DNA from: Neoechinorhynchus agilis
Lineage: Eukaryota > Acanthocephala
Length of the DNA: 64,000 bases
Direction of reading: 5' to 3'
NCBI GenBank assembly: GCA_051530055.1
Contig: CM121341.1
Coordinates: forward strand, 620,001 to 684,000
This document shows positions 1 through 11,400 of this stretch, piece by piece (the stretch's first letter is position 1; each line of letters opens with the position of its first letter). The notes under the pieces were generated by a model. It saw only the letters and a program-made list of their open reading frames with translations, was not told where the DNA came from and searched no databases. The position numbers and the translations under genes were made by a program.

Positions 1-803
1 AAATGTAGATCCCAATGAAGAGTTTAAAACAGCTCTTCTTTTCGTTGCAGGAAAATTGATCCTGAGCACTCTAGAACATTTGGTAACTTTCATCAGTTGT
101 GCGCGAGAATCTTCTAAAATTTTTTAGCAAACAGCTTACGAGCCGAGTTTGAATTCGTCACAGGGACCAGTGTTGACTTCCTCCTATTAGTGCTGAGATT
201 AACATCCCTTAGGAAAACATTAAATTTGCATAGCACTGAATCCACCAAATCGCATAAAAATTCTGTTTTCTTATGATAAATCAAAAAGAAAATATCATCT
301 GCATAAAATGAAACCGTTTTTTGGCGACTAGTTCCCCTCGGATAAGTTTGCATTGACATAATTATTAGAAATATTTCGTGAACGTTGTGTTCACCTCGTC
401 AGTCTTGTCTAAAAAATATACACGCTGGGTGTTAGGCCTTTTAGCTCGGATCCGCCGGTCCGCTATGCCCGAGTACGACGTTAATTTCGTGCGTACTCCC
501 TGCGTTTGGATAACGCTTTTTGGTTTTGGTTGTTTATCCATCAAGACGAGCAATGCCAGAGTGAAGTTTGATTTGTTCCCTTCCATTGTTGCATTATTAT
601 TGATTTGGATGACTTCCAATTCCAATTTCCTGCGTAGATCAGCTTCCTCGTGAATGAATTTTGCTTTTTCAAAACCTACTGAGTGCTGTGTCTTTTCTTG
701 GTGATTGGAGATGGCCGAGACCGCATCAAACTTTCTGCATGCTTGTTTGTGCTGTTGTACTCTCTTTTTTAGACCCTGCTTCGTCTGTCCTATGTATGTG
801 AGA

Positions 804-2151
804 CTGCACTTGTTGCATGGGATTTTATATACTCCTTGATCTGTATTTCTTACATTCCTCTTTTTTAGGATCCCGGTTATGGTAGGACCTTTCCTGCTTC
901 TGATTCTAACTCTGAGCAATGATTTGTGCAGGCAGTTTAGTTTTCTGAATGAGACATCACTGACGAAGTTGAAGAGGACATATTTGATTGTGTTTTGTGT
1001 GGTTTGTATTTTTTCGCCGATGGCGTTGCGATACCGATTGAATCCCTTTCGAATTATCCATTGGGGATAGCCACTGCACTTGTTGCATGGGATTTTATAT
1101 ACTCCTTGATCTGTATTTCTTACATTCCTCTTTTTTAGGATCCCGGTTATGGTAGGACCTTTCCTGCTTCTGATTCTAACTCTGAGCAATGATTTGTGCA
1201 GGCAGTTTAGTTTTCTGAATGAGACATCACTGACGAAGTTGAAGAGGACATATTTGATTGTGTTTTGTGTGGTTTGTATTTTTTCGCCGATGGCGTTGCG
1301 ATACCGATTGAATCCCTTTCGAATTATCCATTGGGGATAGCCACTGCACTTGTTGCATGGGATTTTATATACTCCTTGATCTGTATTTCTTACATTCCTC
1401 TTTTTTAGGATCCCGGTTATGGTAGGACCTTTCCTGCTTCTGATTCTAACTCTGAGCAATGATTTGTGCAGGCAGTTTAGTTTTCTGAATGAGACATCAC
1501 TGACGAAGTTGAAGAGGACATATTTGATTGTGTTTTGTGTGGTTTGTATTTTTCGCCGATGGCGTTGCGATACCGATTGAATCCCTTTCGAATTATCCAT
1601 TGGGGATAGCCACTGCACTTGTTGCATGGGATTTTATATACTCCTTGATCTGTATTTCTTACATTCCTCTTTTTTAGGATCCCGGTTATGGTAGGACCTT
1701 TCCTGCTTCTGATTCTAACTCTGAGCAATGATTTGTGCAGGCAGTTTAGTTTTCTGAATGAGACATCACTGACGAAGTTGAAGAGGACATATTTGATTGT
1801 GTTTTGTGTGGTTTGTATTTTTTCGCCGATGGCGTTGCGATACCGATTGAATCCCTTTCGAATTATCCATTGGGGATAGCCACTGCACTTGTTGCATGGG
1901 ATTTTATATACTCCTTGATCTGTATTTCTTACATTCCTCTTTTTTAGGATCCCGGTTATGGTAGGACCTTTCCTGCTTCTGATTCTAACTCTGAGCAATG
2001 ATTTGTGCAGGCAGTTTAGTTTTCTGGATGAGACATCACTGACGAAGTTGAAGAGGACATATTTGATTGTGTTTTGTGTGGTTTGTATTTTTTCGCCGAT
2101 GGCGTTGCGATACCGATTGAATCCCTTTCGAATTATCCATTGGGGATAGCC
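804..2151 (-). repeat. Five-copy 270-bp tandem repeat inside the Penelope-like element
   Basis: Units start at about 804, 1073, 1343, 1612 and 1882 and are almost identical. Each is about 270 bp, which is 90 codons, so the duplication mostly keeps the Penelope reading frame. The repeated peptide runs from the KFKR-like region upstream of GIY-YIG (blocks such as LNCLHKSLLRVRIRSRKG) to the IPCNKC cysteine pair. Near identity between units means the amplification is recent. Confidence 0.92.
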
Positions 2152-2397
2152 TCGTGCCTGTAGAGTATTCTATGTTCTTTTTCTCTAACTTGAAATCCTT
2201 AATAGTCGATATTATTCTCCTTGCTCTTGTAAAATAGGATGTCACTGTGGCTAGCTTGTGCTTGATGGGCTGGTGGCTCGTCCAATTAGGTGGTCAACAG
2301 GGCAGGTTCGGTTTCCTATACATGGATGTTACAATGTCGCCATTTGGAGTTCTTCGGACCATAACATCCAGGAAACCGAGCCAAAAAGTCCTAACAA

Positions 2398-2460
2398 TCA
2401 GTGTGTGTATTTTTTAGACAAGGCTGAAGAGGTGAACACAACGTTCACGAAATATTTCTA
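2398..2460 (+). ncRNA. Hammerhead-ribozyme-like motif in the right Penelope terminus
   Basis: The plus strand reads CTGAAGAG, then a stem GTGAAC/GTTCAC with a short loop, then GAAATATTTC. This is the order CUGANGA, helix II, GAAA of a hammerhead core. The inverted left terminus (about 377-412, minus strand) has CTGACGAG with the same stem. Penelope pseudo-LTRs are known to carry hammerheads. There is one extra nucleotide between the CUGANGA box and helix II, and I do not find a clean U16.1/H17 cleavage site after helix III, so activity is doubtful. Confidence 0.45.
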
Positions 2461-3934
2461 ATAATAATAATTATGTCAATGCAAACTTATCCGGGGGTAA
2501 CTAGTCGCCAAAAAACGATTAAATTCGCTCTGACGACAATTCTCTATGACATAAAATGAAACTATCACCCTGGATAATTTTTTCAGTTTCCTATGAATAC
2601 CGATCATACCAATTGAAAATAAAGTAGGGGACAACGGCGAACCTTCGGTACCCCTAAGTTCGAATAAAAATGGCCTTTACAAGGATCAACCTCCAAAAAA
2701 TACGCCTCCGATTCCATTGAGAACTGAATACGGCATAGAAGCTCCTTGGGCAGTTTCAAGTCTAAAAATGTATTATAGATAAAACTTCTGCTAATAGCAT
2801 CGAACGCCTTATCTACGTCCACTTGTACCCCAACAATTCGTCATTTATTACTTTCCCCATAAGAGAAATGATAGGATTTTGAATCGATATAAACCTGACA
2901 TCACTCGGGGACTTAATGTTTCCTTTGACTTTAGGTATGATGACCTTCCTCACTGCATTGACCCTGCATAGATCATCAAAAGTCAAACGTGCTTTTGAAG
3001 AAGCCTTCCAAAATCTGAAAAAATTCTAATTCTCTAATTCCATCAGAGGAATAGTTATCTGAAGGAATAAAAGAAGGGTTCACGGATATATCAAAAAGAT
3101 GATTCAATAAAAATTGTTCTATCATTGCGGTATACGAGACTGAACCTATCCAGCCTGAAGCTTTTAATTTTTCGAATCCGTTCTCTTTCTATTTAGCACT
3201 ACACTCCAAAAATTCTTCGAAAAGACATTAGATTCGCCTAATCTTAATCTGCCCTTCTGATACTTTCATAAAACATCTCTTTATAAAAACGACTCAACCA
3301 CAAATCCGCAATTCTTGCCCAACGATAAAGTAACATTTTCTACGGTCTGTTGCGCCTTTCATTCCCAAAAGTCCCTAAATGACTAAAGTCGCCACAGAAA
3401 TCATCCTATTCAACTCTTCCATCCTGTCTATAGAATATTTACATAGGTCAGCTCACAAGCAGTCATTAAAATTAACTAACCTCACCGCGTCATTCCATAC
3501 AACTCTTGATTTAATATTTATCAGTTCTATCCTTGGTTGCTCTAGGAACTGCTCCAACACTCTCACTTGTAAATTTAATTATTTTTTACATAAGAACACA
3601 TCCAAAAAGGAGTGAACTGATTTGGTATAATTGTGAAAAGAGGTAAAGGGAGTAAAATGAAATGTGTACTCCTCTTCCTAATGTGAGAAACCACTCATTC
3701 CATTGGAATTTAAATCTCCCACAATGATATCCGGATTCCAAGCCTTAAACCACACCTTTCTATTATTTCTAAATCACGTAAGTTTCCTGGGAGCAATATA
3801 TAAATTTGCTAAGATCCAACGACCACCCAAACGACTGACATCACCCAGTCCCTCAATCGCTAACATTTGCACAGCAAAATTCTCATGCTTTATTTGAAAT
3901 AAAAACTTAGGACGAAATCTCGCATGAATAAAAG

Positions 3935-4165
3935 ACTAGAGACCACCTGAGAAGCCCCGACCGGATAGTCCCACCCGAATAGACATCCCTCCGAGCAGAT
4001 GTTACCTCCCGAACGGACATCCCTCGACTGGATATTCCCATCCTAACGGATGCGCTTTTTTGAACAATTCTGAACTCGAATGCTTATGAGGACCCAAAGG
4101 TACATGTGTCCTCCTATTATTTGTATTTTTTTAACAATAAACTTGTTATTGTAAGGAGCTCCTCA
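3935..4165 (+). mobile_element. LINE-A 3'-end fragment nested in LINE-B
   Basis: The plus strand holds gacccaaaggtacatg and upstream runs of 'cccacccgaatagacatccc' type. This is the reverse complement of the LINE-A 3' untranslated region seen at 7600-7720 and 55800-55870. It is therefore a 5'-truncated LINE-A copy in the opposite orientation, inserted between the endonuclease and ORF1 parts of LINE-B. Confidence 0.65.
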
Positions 4166-4703
4166 AATAATTTACTACCTTTCGTTTCAAAAAATATCAT
4201 AAGCACCGTCCACTTGGCACTGAAGCACCTTTTGATTTGGACCTTCAGCAGAATAAATCTTAGCCAAATCGTGTATTGACAAATCACCCAAATCTTCTCT
4301 ACTAATCTTTAAAACATAATCATCTCTTCCTCTGAGAAAACGAGCTGCATCTAGTAATTCACCACGATGGGGGGGGGCGCATACTCATTACTTTCAAAAA
4401 CCACCCCTTCCACAACATTATCTTTCAACAAAACATCAATATTATCTTCTACAACCTCATAACCAGGGCGGGGAGCAGAAAATCATTACCTAAAACCACC
4501 CTAACATCCTTCTCACCAGTTGCTTCAATAACGGAAATTTCTTCACTGACTTTAGGCTGATCATAATCTACATCCATCTTTCCCCCTCCGCGGTCATCCG
4601 GAGGACCAATATCAACAGGAACTTGATTATTACTATCGTCGTGTTGTATTCGTTGTACGCTAAATTAAAATAACCGTACAACTTAGCGTTCACGTAAAAG
4701 TGT

Positions 4704-5363
4704 ATGATTGTGCGGAGCTGCAAACTCGTAATGGATGAACGACGAGACGTACGAAATGCAGATCATCCAGAATTTTCATTTCGAACAACGAATGCCGCAA
4801 CGGATATTGCTATCGATCCGCATGAAGTTGTCCGAGTTCAGCGCATCTTGTTTCAATCGATAACAAAATATTTTGACGACAATAAACACTTTTCGAATGG
4901 ACCAACACAACCGGTTCAGGCCGATGACCGCTTTAATTTCGCATCTAAAGGGGTTTATCTACGTCCCCGAAAACCAACCTTAAATCAGTATGTAATTCGT
5001 AGTTTACTTTCTGGTAAATCGATAGAGGAAGAAGTGAGCATTCTTCGACGATATAAACTGTATTATCCGAACAACGTGAATGAATATTCGCAGATTTTTT
5101 GTCATCTAGACAAGAAACAGACTTGTGATAAAATTAAATTTACAGGACAAAGCGCTGGACCGAAGAAGATTCCGCCTCATCTTGAAGCTCTAATGGCTCA
5201 GAATGAAATGAATAAGATTGTACAGAACGAAGAGGGTGAAGATGGAGAATCCGAACAGTATCCCTCGTGGCACCTTAAATATAGGGGAATGCCACAATAT
5301 CTCTCGAACGGTGATTTAGGATTTGAGCGGGTCGAAAAGGAAATTAATGATCTTTTACAATAA
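4704..5363 (+). CDS. Uncharacterised single-exon protein, 219 aa
   Basis: Intact open frame with balanced amino-acid composition, bounded by repeat DNA on both sides. I do not recognise the family. The protein is soluble, with no signal peptide or membrane segment. It is rather polar, with a central block containing RSLLSGKSIEEEVSILRRYK, a PKKIPPHLEAL stretch, an acidic patch (EEGEDGESEQ) and a C-terminal WHLKYRGMPQYL segment. The start used is the first ATG (4704); a second in-frame ATG at residue 10 is equally possible because no leader features decide between them. An imperfect inverted repeat around 4650-4690 precedes it. It could be the conserved part of a larger gene, but no convincing neighbouring exons were seen. 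Confidence 0.6.
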   Translation: MIVRSCKLVMDERRDVRNADHPEFSFRTTNAATDIAIDPHEVVRVQRILFQSITKYFDDNKHFSNGPTQPVQADDRFNFASKGVYLRPRKPTLNQYVIRSLLSGKSIEEEVSILRRYKLYYPNNVNEYSQIFCHLDKKQTCDKIKFTGQSAGPKKIPPHLEALMAQNEMNKIVQNEEGEDGESEQYPSWHLKYRGMPQYLSNGDLGFERVEKEINDLLQ

Positions 5364-6433
5364 ATAGGTGAAGCGAAAATAATCACATAAATTTCTGGAC
5401 AATACAACCTTACATATTGTTCGGGTAATTTAGCTATTCATATAATAAATTCGCATTTTAATTCGTATTCTACAAAAGTCAAATATGTAAAAATTGTAAT
5501 ATCAATATTGCCCTTATATTCGCAATGAGCACTAATTTTTAGCAATGTTTTACATTAGATTACGGATTTCGTTGCTGGAAAAACTTAAAAGCTGTCTAAA
5601 AAAGAACACTTTAACACCAATAAACAGTGATGTTTGCTAAAAAATTGAAATGAGAATAGCCCGCGAACTGTAACATCTGTGGCGAATCTGAAAACATTTT
5701 TGGAATCAATTATTTGATATGAACTTAATGAACTCTAGCGCGATAGTAAACCACATCGCTTCACTAGAGGCTCATATACGAACGGTCATAATCCATTGTT
5801 TTTGATATTATATCTAAACTGATGATACCATTCGATTTAGCGAATTAGGAATCACACTGAGCTTCAACAAAAGAAGATGACTGAACAAACTTTTTAGCTA
5901 TTTTCAACTTCACAAAACGCATTTTGTTGTTTGTTCGTAAAAGCGTTAGCGATTTCGTTTGAACAATGATCCTTTCAGGTTGAGATCATTCTCTAAAATT
6001 ATAAATATCGATTATAATTTAGTCTTTTAGTTGTAAAATGGTGAGAAGTACAGCAAAAACGGCATTCGGGACTGTCAAAATTTTTGGCAATTTGGGCAAT
6101 GCCATTACTTAAGATATTTCAAAAGTGACTTAAATGGAACTTTTCGTCCAAATGTGATAATTCATAGATCCGGAATATAATGATAATTTTGTGAGATTAA
6201 GCCTGAAGATAAAAAATTTAAATTTCAGTCCTGATGATAATCCGCTGCGATGTATTACAATGTCTGAAGACGCTTTATGTTCTATTTTCCTGTAGTCCGA
6301 TGCTGGGCAAATTCTTGTCACTATTGCGGATGCTCAAAATTCAGTAGGGACAAAGAGGCAAGTAATTGATTATTTGCTTACTGTTTGATGTACAAGTGAA
6401 TCAATATGTGGCTTTAGGGACACGAGTCAACAC
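5364..6433. other. AT-rich region without recognisable gene
   Basis: Short frames only, no protein similarity and no repeat structure that I could see. It separates the 4704-5363 gene from a LINE ORF1 remnant. Confidence 0.5.
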
Positions 6434-7414
6434 ATGTGCAGTTTTCAATGCCAAGAAGACTGCACTGCTCATCTCAATGTCACTCAGAAACCTCCCGACC
6501 CTCCTGATGATTGTGAGGGTTTTAAGGATAGCGGCATAAGGTCGCCCAATACATTAAAGATACCTATCTCTTCGGATAGACTAAAGGAACCTAGACTTCA
6601 TCAATCACAAATCAGCTCGACCAAACATAAGTATTTGAAACTTCCTACAAAAAATGGCCCTTCGCCATCACTATTATTTCAAACCCGATTTTGCCCAGAG
6701 AATCCCTTTATAAGGATTATCTCGGACTTTGACTTAAAACCTTCAACGACGATGTCCAACGTGTTTCACACATTACTTACTTCGGCGGCAGGTTAAAGAT
6801 TCACTTGATAAACGATGCATTCAGACTTCAACTCGAATCATTTTTGGGAACTCGTGACAGTTCAAAGGTCTAGATTATAAATTCATCCTACGAATCGACT
6901 TTCATAGTCTCCGGCCTCTCTCCCGATATCGATGATGACGACAGGCGGGCCTTCGAAAACAAATTTAATTGCAAAATTGTTTTCTTTTTGAAATCAAATA
7001 AAAGCAGAAAAACCAATACCAAGAACAGTTGCAAAAGCCGCCATTGGATTACGACATGAATTGACATCCAGTAGATGTTTTTTCAACTCAATGGAAATTA
7101 AATTCTCAGAAAATGAGATTTCCTGCATGGATGACTTTTGCTTTCCCAAATGTGCTGGATGTCAGGAATGGGGACACTGGGTACAACAATGCCGTTCCAA
7201 GAAGATCGTCTGCGCTTTTTGCGCTGAATCTCACCATAGTAATGCTTGCCCCAGAAAGTTAAAGAAATGTGCGAACTGTGACAATTTGGGTCACTGTGCC
7301 TTCGCGAAGTCATGCTTAGCGTTCAAAGAATACGCTAATTGGACCCTGAATCAAATGTCGCTAGCGCAGATCAGCAATGGTGTTAGGCCTGCCAGGAATT
7401 TCACAGGACAATGA
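6434..7414 (+). mobile_element. LINE ORF1 remnant (zinc-knuckle nucleic-acid-binding protein)
   Basis: Plus-strand frames at 6434-6796 and 7061-7414 form a broken ORF1. The second contains three CCHC-type knuckles in a row: CAGCQEWGHWVQQC (C-x2-C-x4-H-x4-C), CAFCAESHHSNAC and CANCDNLGHCAFAKSC. The same three-knuckle order is found in LINE-B ORF1 at 54006-54404, so this is probably a related LINE. A frame change separates the two parts and no ORF2 follows; at about 7555 a LINE-A copy begins on the other strand. Confidence 0.65.
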
Positions 7415-7554
7415 TATATGACTTTTCCAAATGACTCCATTGTAACGTTACACCTGTCCGTTTCCCTGAGGATTATACGGCTTGGTCCGACTCGATGAGA
7501 TTCCATGGCTAGCCAGATAGTCCGATAACTGCTTCGAAAGGCAAGATTATCTGA

Positions 7555-9830
7555 AATAACACGTTTATTGGATACAAAGAAAGGTTTAGGAGGACCCATG
7601 TACCTTTGGGTCCTCATCCGTTAATATGGTTATAAGCAGTCGAGGGATGTCCGTTCGGGAGGTAATATCTGGTCGGAGGGATGTTTATTCGGGTAGGAAC
7701 TATCCAGTCGAGAACGGTTCGTTCGGGTGAGGATGTGTCAGTTCGATTGAGAATAACCGGTTGGGTTGGAAGGTCCGTTCTGGTGGGAATTAGAGTTTAT
7801 TGCTTGCAGGAGCGCTTATTAGGTTGGTATTTCCTCAGAATCATTTCAAGTTCTGATATCCGAGAAGATTGGGCAGCATGGGAAAAGGAGCGTAGATATA
7901 GTGAGGTGCGAGGTACAGGTGGGTGAAACGAATTAATATTACGAGTGTTGTGCTCGTGTGAAAAGGGAGCGATCTGTGGAAGAAATTGTGGTGGTAGGGT
8001 TGAGAGGTGTTTTGATTGTTTAACGAAAATGGCATCAAGGCATTCGTTGAGAGGGGAAAGTAAGTTTTGCAAATTTTAGATGTTCTTTTGTGAAGAATTT
8101 CACGACGGCGGATTAGCGATTCGGAAAGGTTGCAAAATACGGGTAATCGCAGGTGAGGGATGGTAAGATAAAGCAGAAGTAAAATTTGTAGAGGTCGGGT
8201 GAAGGGAATCCTAAATGTCGGAGACGTTTGAGGAGATAAAGTTTTCAAATTTGATTGAAATTGGATACCCAGAATACTTAGGGAGGTAACTCGTAGGATG
8301 TCATTTGGAAGCTCAGGGGATGATGTGGGGTTGCGGGAGAGAGGGGATCATTTCGAAGCATTTAGTGAAATTGAGATGGAGTTTGTGATTGGTGCAGAAA
8401 TCTTTCATATGTGTGATTTCTTTAGAGGTTAAAAAAGGAGAGGAGGGTGGTGAATGGGTGATGAGGGTGATATCGTTGGCGTATACGAAGAGTTTAGAGT
8501 GAGAGAAGAGAGGTTTGAGGTTGTTCAGAAAAAATATTAAAAAGAAGTGGTTACAGAACAGCACCTTGAGGTACGCCTTTGGTGAGGGATAGGCTGATAG
8601 ACGAGGTAGAACGGCAGTGAGTGTATTGTTTGCAATTGTGAAGATAAGATTCGAGTCAGCGGATCTGCCACAAGTTGATATCAAAATCGGAGCAGGCCCG
8701 GAGAAAGAGTGAAAGATCAATTGAGCCGAAAGTTTAAGAAGCGTGTCATAAATGCAAAGTAGAACATCGGTTGCAGAAAATCTGGGTCGGAAGCCAAATT
8801 GTAGGGGCGATAACTTTTCGTGAAGTGAAAGAGGGCGAGATTTAAAATCATTTTTCGATGATTTTTGAAAGAGCGGATAGAATGGAAATTGGACGGAATG
8901 ATTCGGTCGAAATATGATGCCCCTTTTTTGGAACGAATATAACTTTGGCAGCTTCCAGGCAGGAGGGGGAGATGCCATATAAAAAGCTGAGGTTTATAAT
9001 GAGGATAAGAGGGTCGAGAAGTTCGGAGATGATGCAGCGAAGAGCCCAGTTTGGGATTTCGGATTGCGAGAACGAATTTTTAAGTAATTTCATGAGATGC
9101 GTGAAAGATTGTGTAGAGACTGATGCTGAGCAGTGATTGTAAATTGAGTCAGGGCAGAGGTTCTGATTAATGGAATCTAGAATCTGTTTTAATTTAGTGG
9201 AGGACAAATTAGGGAAGGTAACCGGGTGGCGTAGACCAAGAGAGTCCTTGAGGGCCCGCCACGATGTTGAGTTGCCACCTGATCGAATTTTAGAGAAAGG
9301 GAAGTTTTTGCGGGAGATAAGTATTTTGTTAGTTAGTGCTTTTTGTAAACTGGGAGAGTCTGGGGAGTTATTGCGACGGGCCTTAGAAGCTTGTCTTTGT
9401 AGAAGTTTCAGAATGAGGGTTATCCATGGAGGGTTGCGGTTGGAGATCCTAATGAATTTCTTGGGAATTGCCGAAGCTAGGGAATTTTTTATGATTGAGG
9501 TTAGGGAGGACATGGCCAAGGAAGGGTCATTTATGTTGTCAGAGTGGGATGTGCGGATGTTAGAGTTGAATAATTTTATAAAATTGTGGATGTGATGATC
9601 ACGTTTATCCCAGGTGGGTAAACGGGGAGATTTCATACGCTGAGGTGCGGTGGAGGGAGTGATAAGGGCAGAGGAATGGTCAGAGTTCGCGGGGGTATTT
9701 GTGAACACTTTGTCGAGGTGAGCGTCAGGACGAGTTGTGAAGTCAATAAGTTGGCGCAACTTGAAGAAGGGTAGAAGAGGAAATAGATTATTGAAGTCCC
9801 CTGCAATTAAGAAATGGTGCGATTGATTTT
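7555..9830 (-). mobile_element. LINE-A copy 1 (CR1/Jockey-like), 5'-truncated
   Basis: Minus-strand LINE. The 3' end carries the family mark acccatgtacctttgggtcc near 7595 (read on plus). ORF2 pieces: 8848-9759 is the linker from endonuclease to RT, with PPWITLILKLLQRQASKARR and the RT entry box FRPISILSALSKIIEK; 8313-8978 has the RT core with YANDITLITHS (YADD-like) and RPLSLHEKLSPLQFGFRP. The right end stops inside the endonuclease, at the equivalent of HHFLIAGD in copy 4. Several frame changes make it inactive. It shares with copy 4 (56761-56937) an identical block that includes a deletion relative to copy 2. Confidence 0.75.
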
Positions 9831-10532
9831 GATGGAGTTCCTCCTTTTGCTCTTGTTTCTACTAGTTCAGATGTTTCTTCGACTTTTTGTTCGACCGTAG
9901 CTTTCTTAGTAGTTACTGAAGGTGAATCGCTTTCGCTTTTGCTATCGTTACCATTTAACCCAGTCACAATATCATACTCCTCCACAGTAAGATTAGAATC
10001 ATGAAGTACTACATGCTGAATATTCTTTAAGGGTGGTACCAAGTCCCTTGTAAATGTCGAAATATTCGCAGTCTTTAGAACACCATTCGTTTCCAACAAA
10101 TCTTAGCTTGAGTTTAGCATACTGATGGCATGTACTAAAACCGTATTCCCCTTTGTGGTGGCTTCACTATCCGATTTCAGTAAACTTTTATTCTGTGTTA
10201 TAGAATATCGACCTAGTGGGGTGTTTAGTTTTTGTCAGCGTGTTTTCTATTCAGTAAAACCTCATAAAGGTCATCACAGTCTGTTTCTTAGAATTCACCT
10301 TTGAAACCTTTGCGTGCCTTTTTGAACCGTAGGCTTTCTTCCCTTTGCACTTTTTGACTTCGACCAACTGTTCATTTTTGAGAGCTTCAATTTCGCACTG
10401 AATAGCTTCCGCTAATATATCCTTAACTTTGCTCATCACTTCAATTAATGAACTGTTTAGAGCTTCAGTAACTTGTTCAAAGACTTCTTTAGTGCAGCAT
10501 CAAGAAGATCGGAATGCTTGTCCAATTCTCGT
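9831..10532 (-). other. Unassigned low-complexity coding-like block
   Basis: Two minus-strand frames (9788-10099 and 10251-10439) read as polar, Lys/Glu/Ser-rich protein, for example ATVEQKVEETSELVETRAKG and KSKKQTVMTF-like basic runs. I do not recognise a domain. The block lies between LINE-A and the gypsy-like fossil, so it may be part of the latter's upstream region or a piece of a host gene. Confidence 0.25.
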
Positions 10533-10991
10533 TCACCGTTCATTGATTAGAGGACGTTGAAGAGAGTCAGGACGTTCAACAAGAGAGAGGACGTAGACTG
10601 AAGGGAGACGCAGACTGAAGAGAGGACGTAGACTATTTTGGCAGTGTTGTTCTATCGACATCCCACAAGCAACGAGGTCGTCTAAGTAAGTGAAAACGTC
10701 CGTAAGCTTATAGAGTGATATTATTTCATTGATTGCCCGTTGAAATGCAGCGGAAGCATGGGTCAAACCAAACGGTACTCGACAAAATTGATAAAGTTTC
10801 CAGTCTCCTTCAAATGCCGTGTATGGGCGATTAATCTTCTGAAGCGATAACTGATGATATGCTGTGCACATGTCAATTTTTAGGTATCTTGCCTTGTTCA
10901 TCAATCTTTCGAAATAAATTCGCCGATATCTGTATTCCAAAATGACAGAGCGTTTTCCACAATTCGATCGATATTTGATCAGGCCCAACAC
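10533..10991 (-). mobile_element. Ty3/gypsy-like LTR retrotransposon fossil (RT fragment)
   Basis: The minus-strand translation has the gypsy RT succession KIDMCTAYHQ, then FCRVPFGLTHASAAFQR, then FTYLDDLV. This is a fragment only; no LTRs, gag or integrase were recognised around it. It is clearly broken. Confidence 0.7.
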
Positions 10992-11400
10992 TTTTCATTG
11001 GTCGCATCGTTGTACCATATTATTATTTGCCTTCGTTACTTCGATAGGATCACACGGGTTCCTCGCATTCATCAGAGTTTCGAAATACTCTCTCCATCTC
11101 GCAAGGATCTTTTCATTCCAGTAAAGTATGGTTCCATTGTTGTCCTTGATAGACTTTTGCTGGACTATGTATCTCGATCTCTTATCACGGAGTTTAGCCA
11201 GCTTAAATATGATTTCTCGACCCATATCTCTATCCAGTCGATCATATTGTTGCAGCACGTTTACAGCTCACAGCGTCCTTAACTTTCGCGTTCCATCACC
11301 AGGCTTCCTTGCTTCGAGGCGGAGGTTTTCCCGATGCCATCCCCACTCGACATATGTTACCATGGCACGAAAATAATTTATAAAAAGTATTCCTTTTATC
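10992..11400 (-). mobile_element. RTE-like LINE fragment
   Basis: The minus-strand frame contains IFKLAKLRDKRSR, then IKDNNGTILYWNEKIL and WREYFETLMNARN, which matches the linker between endonuclease and RT in RTE-type non-LTR elements. Only this short part is recognisable. Confidence 0.6.

Larger units (their letters stand above)
315..2549 (-). mobile_element. Penelope-like element (GIY-YIG type) with inverted terminal repeats
   Basis: The minus-strand protein at about 365-850 contains GVYKIPCNKC followed by LTYIGQTKQGLKKRVQQHK, the GIY-YIG endonuclease and its leading cysteines that define the C-terminus of Penelope-like retroelements. No full RT domain is present, so this is a 5'-truncated or rearranged copy. 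The two ends are inverted copies of each other (about 315-425 and 2399-2516), a known arrangement of Penelope pseudo-LTRs. A 13-bp direct repeat, cataaaatgaaac, lies at 302-314 and 2550-2562 and looks like the target-site duplication; about 30 bp of extra sequence lies between the right inverted repeat and its duplication. The host sequence on both sides is LINE-B RT. The coding region is interrupted and this copy is inactive. Confidence 0.85.
1..4577 (-). mobile_element. LINE-B copy 1, interrupted by a Penelope-like element and a LINE-A fragment
   Basis: Minus-strand non-LTR retrotransposon in decayed pieces. The 114-359 piece carries the reverse transcriptase catalytic box FYADD; 2604-2822 carries the earlier RT block with DVDKAFD and, further on, LGVPK, matching FGVPQGSPLSP in the fuller copy at 51420-54963. 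Around 3700-3750 the minus strand reads GDLNSN, an APE-type endonuclease signature. An ORF1 start lies at 4577 on the minus strand, and the following protein has DDYVLKISRE, matching DDYVLRISKE in the second copy. The RT is split by the Penelope insertion at 315-2549, and a plus-strand LINE-A 3' end sits at about 3935-4165. The zinc-knuckle end of ORF1 is missing between that fragment and the endonuclease. Many stops and frame changes show that it is dead. Confidence 0.75.

Noticed and set aside
879-2149. Repeated 63-aa plus-strand frames
   Set aside because: Antisense shadows of the five-unit Penelope repeat; the minus strand encodes the GIY-YIG protein.
9170-9595. 141-aa plus-strand frame
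   Set aside because: Antisense shadow of the LINE-A ORF2 linker, which matches known LINE motifs on the minus strand.
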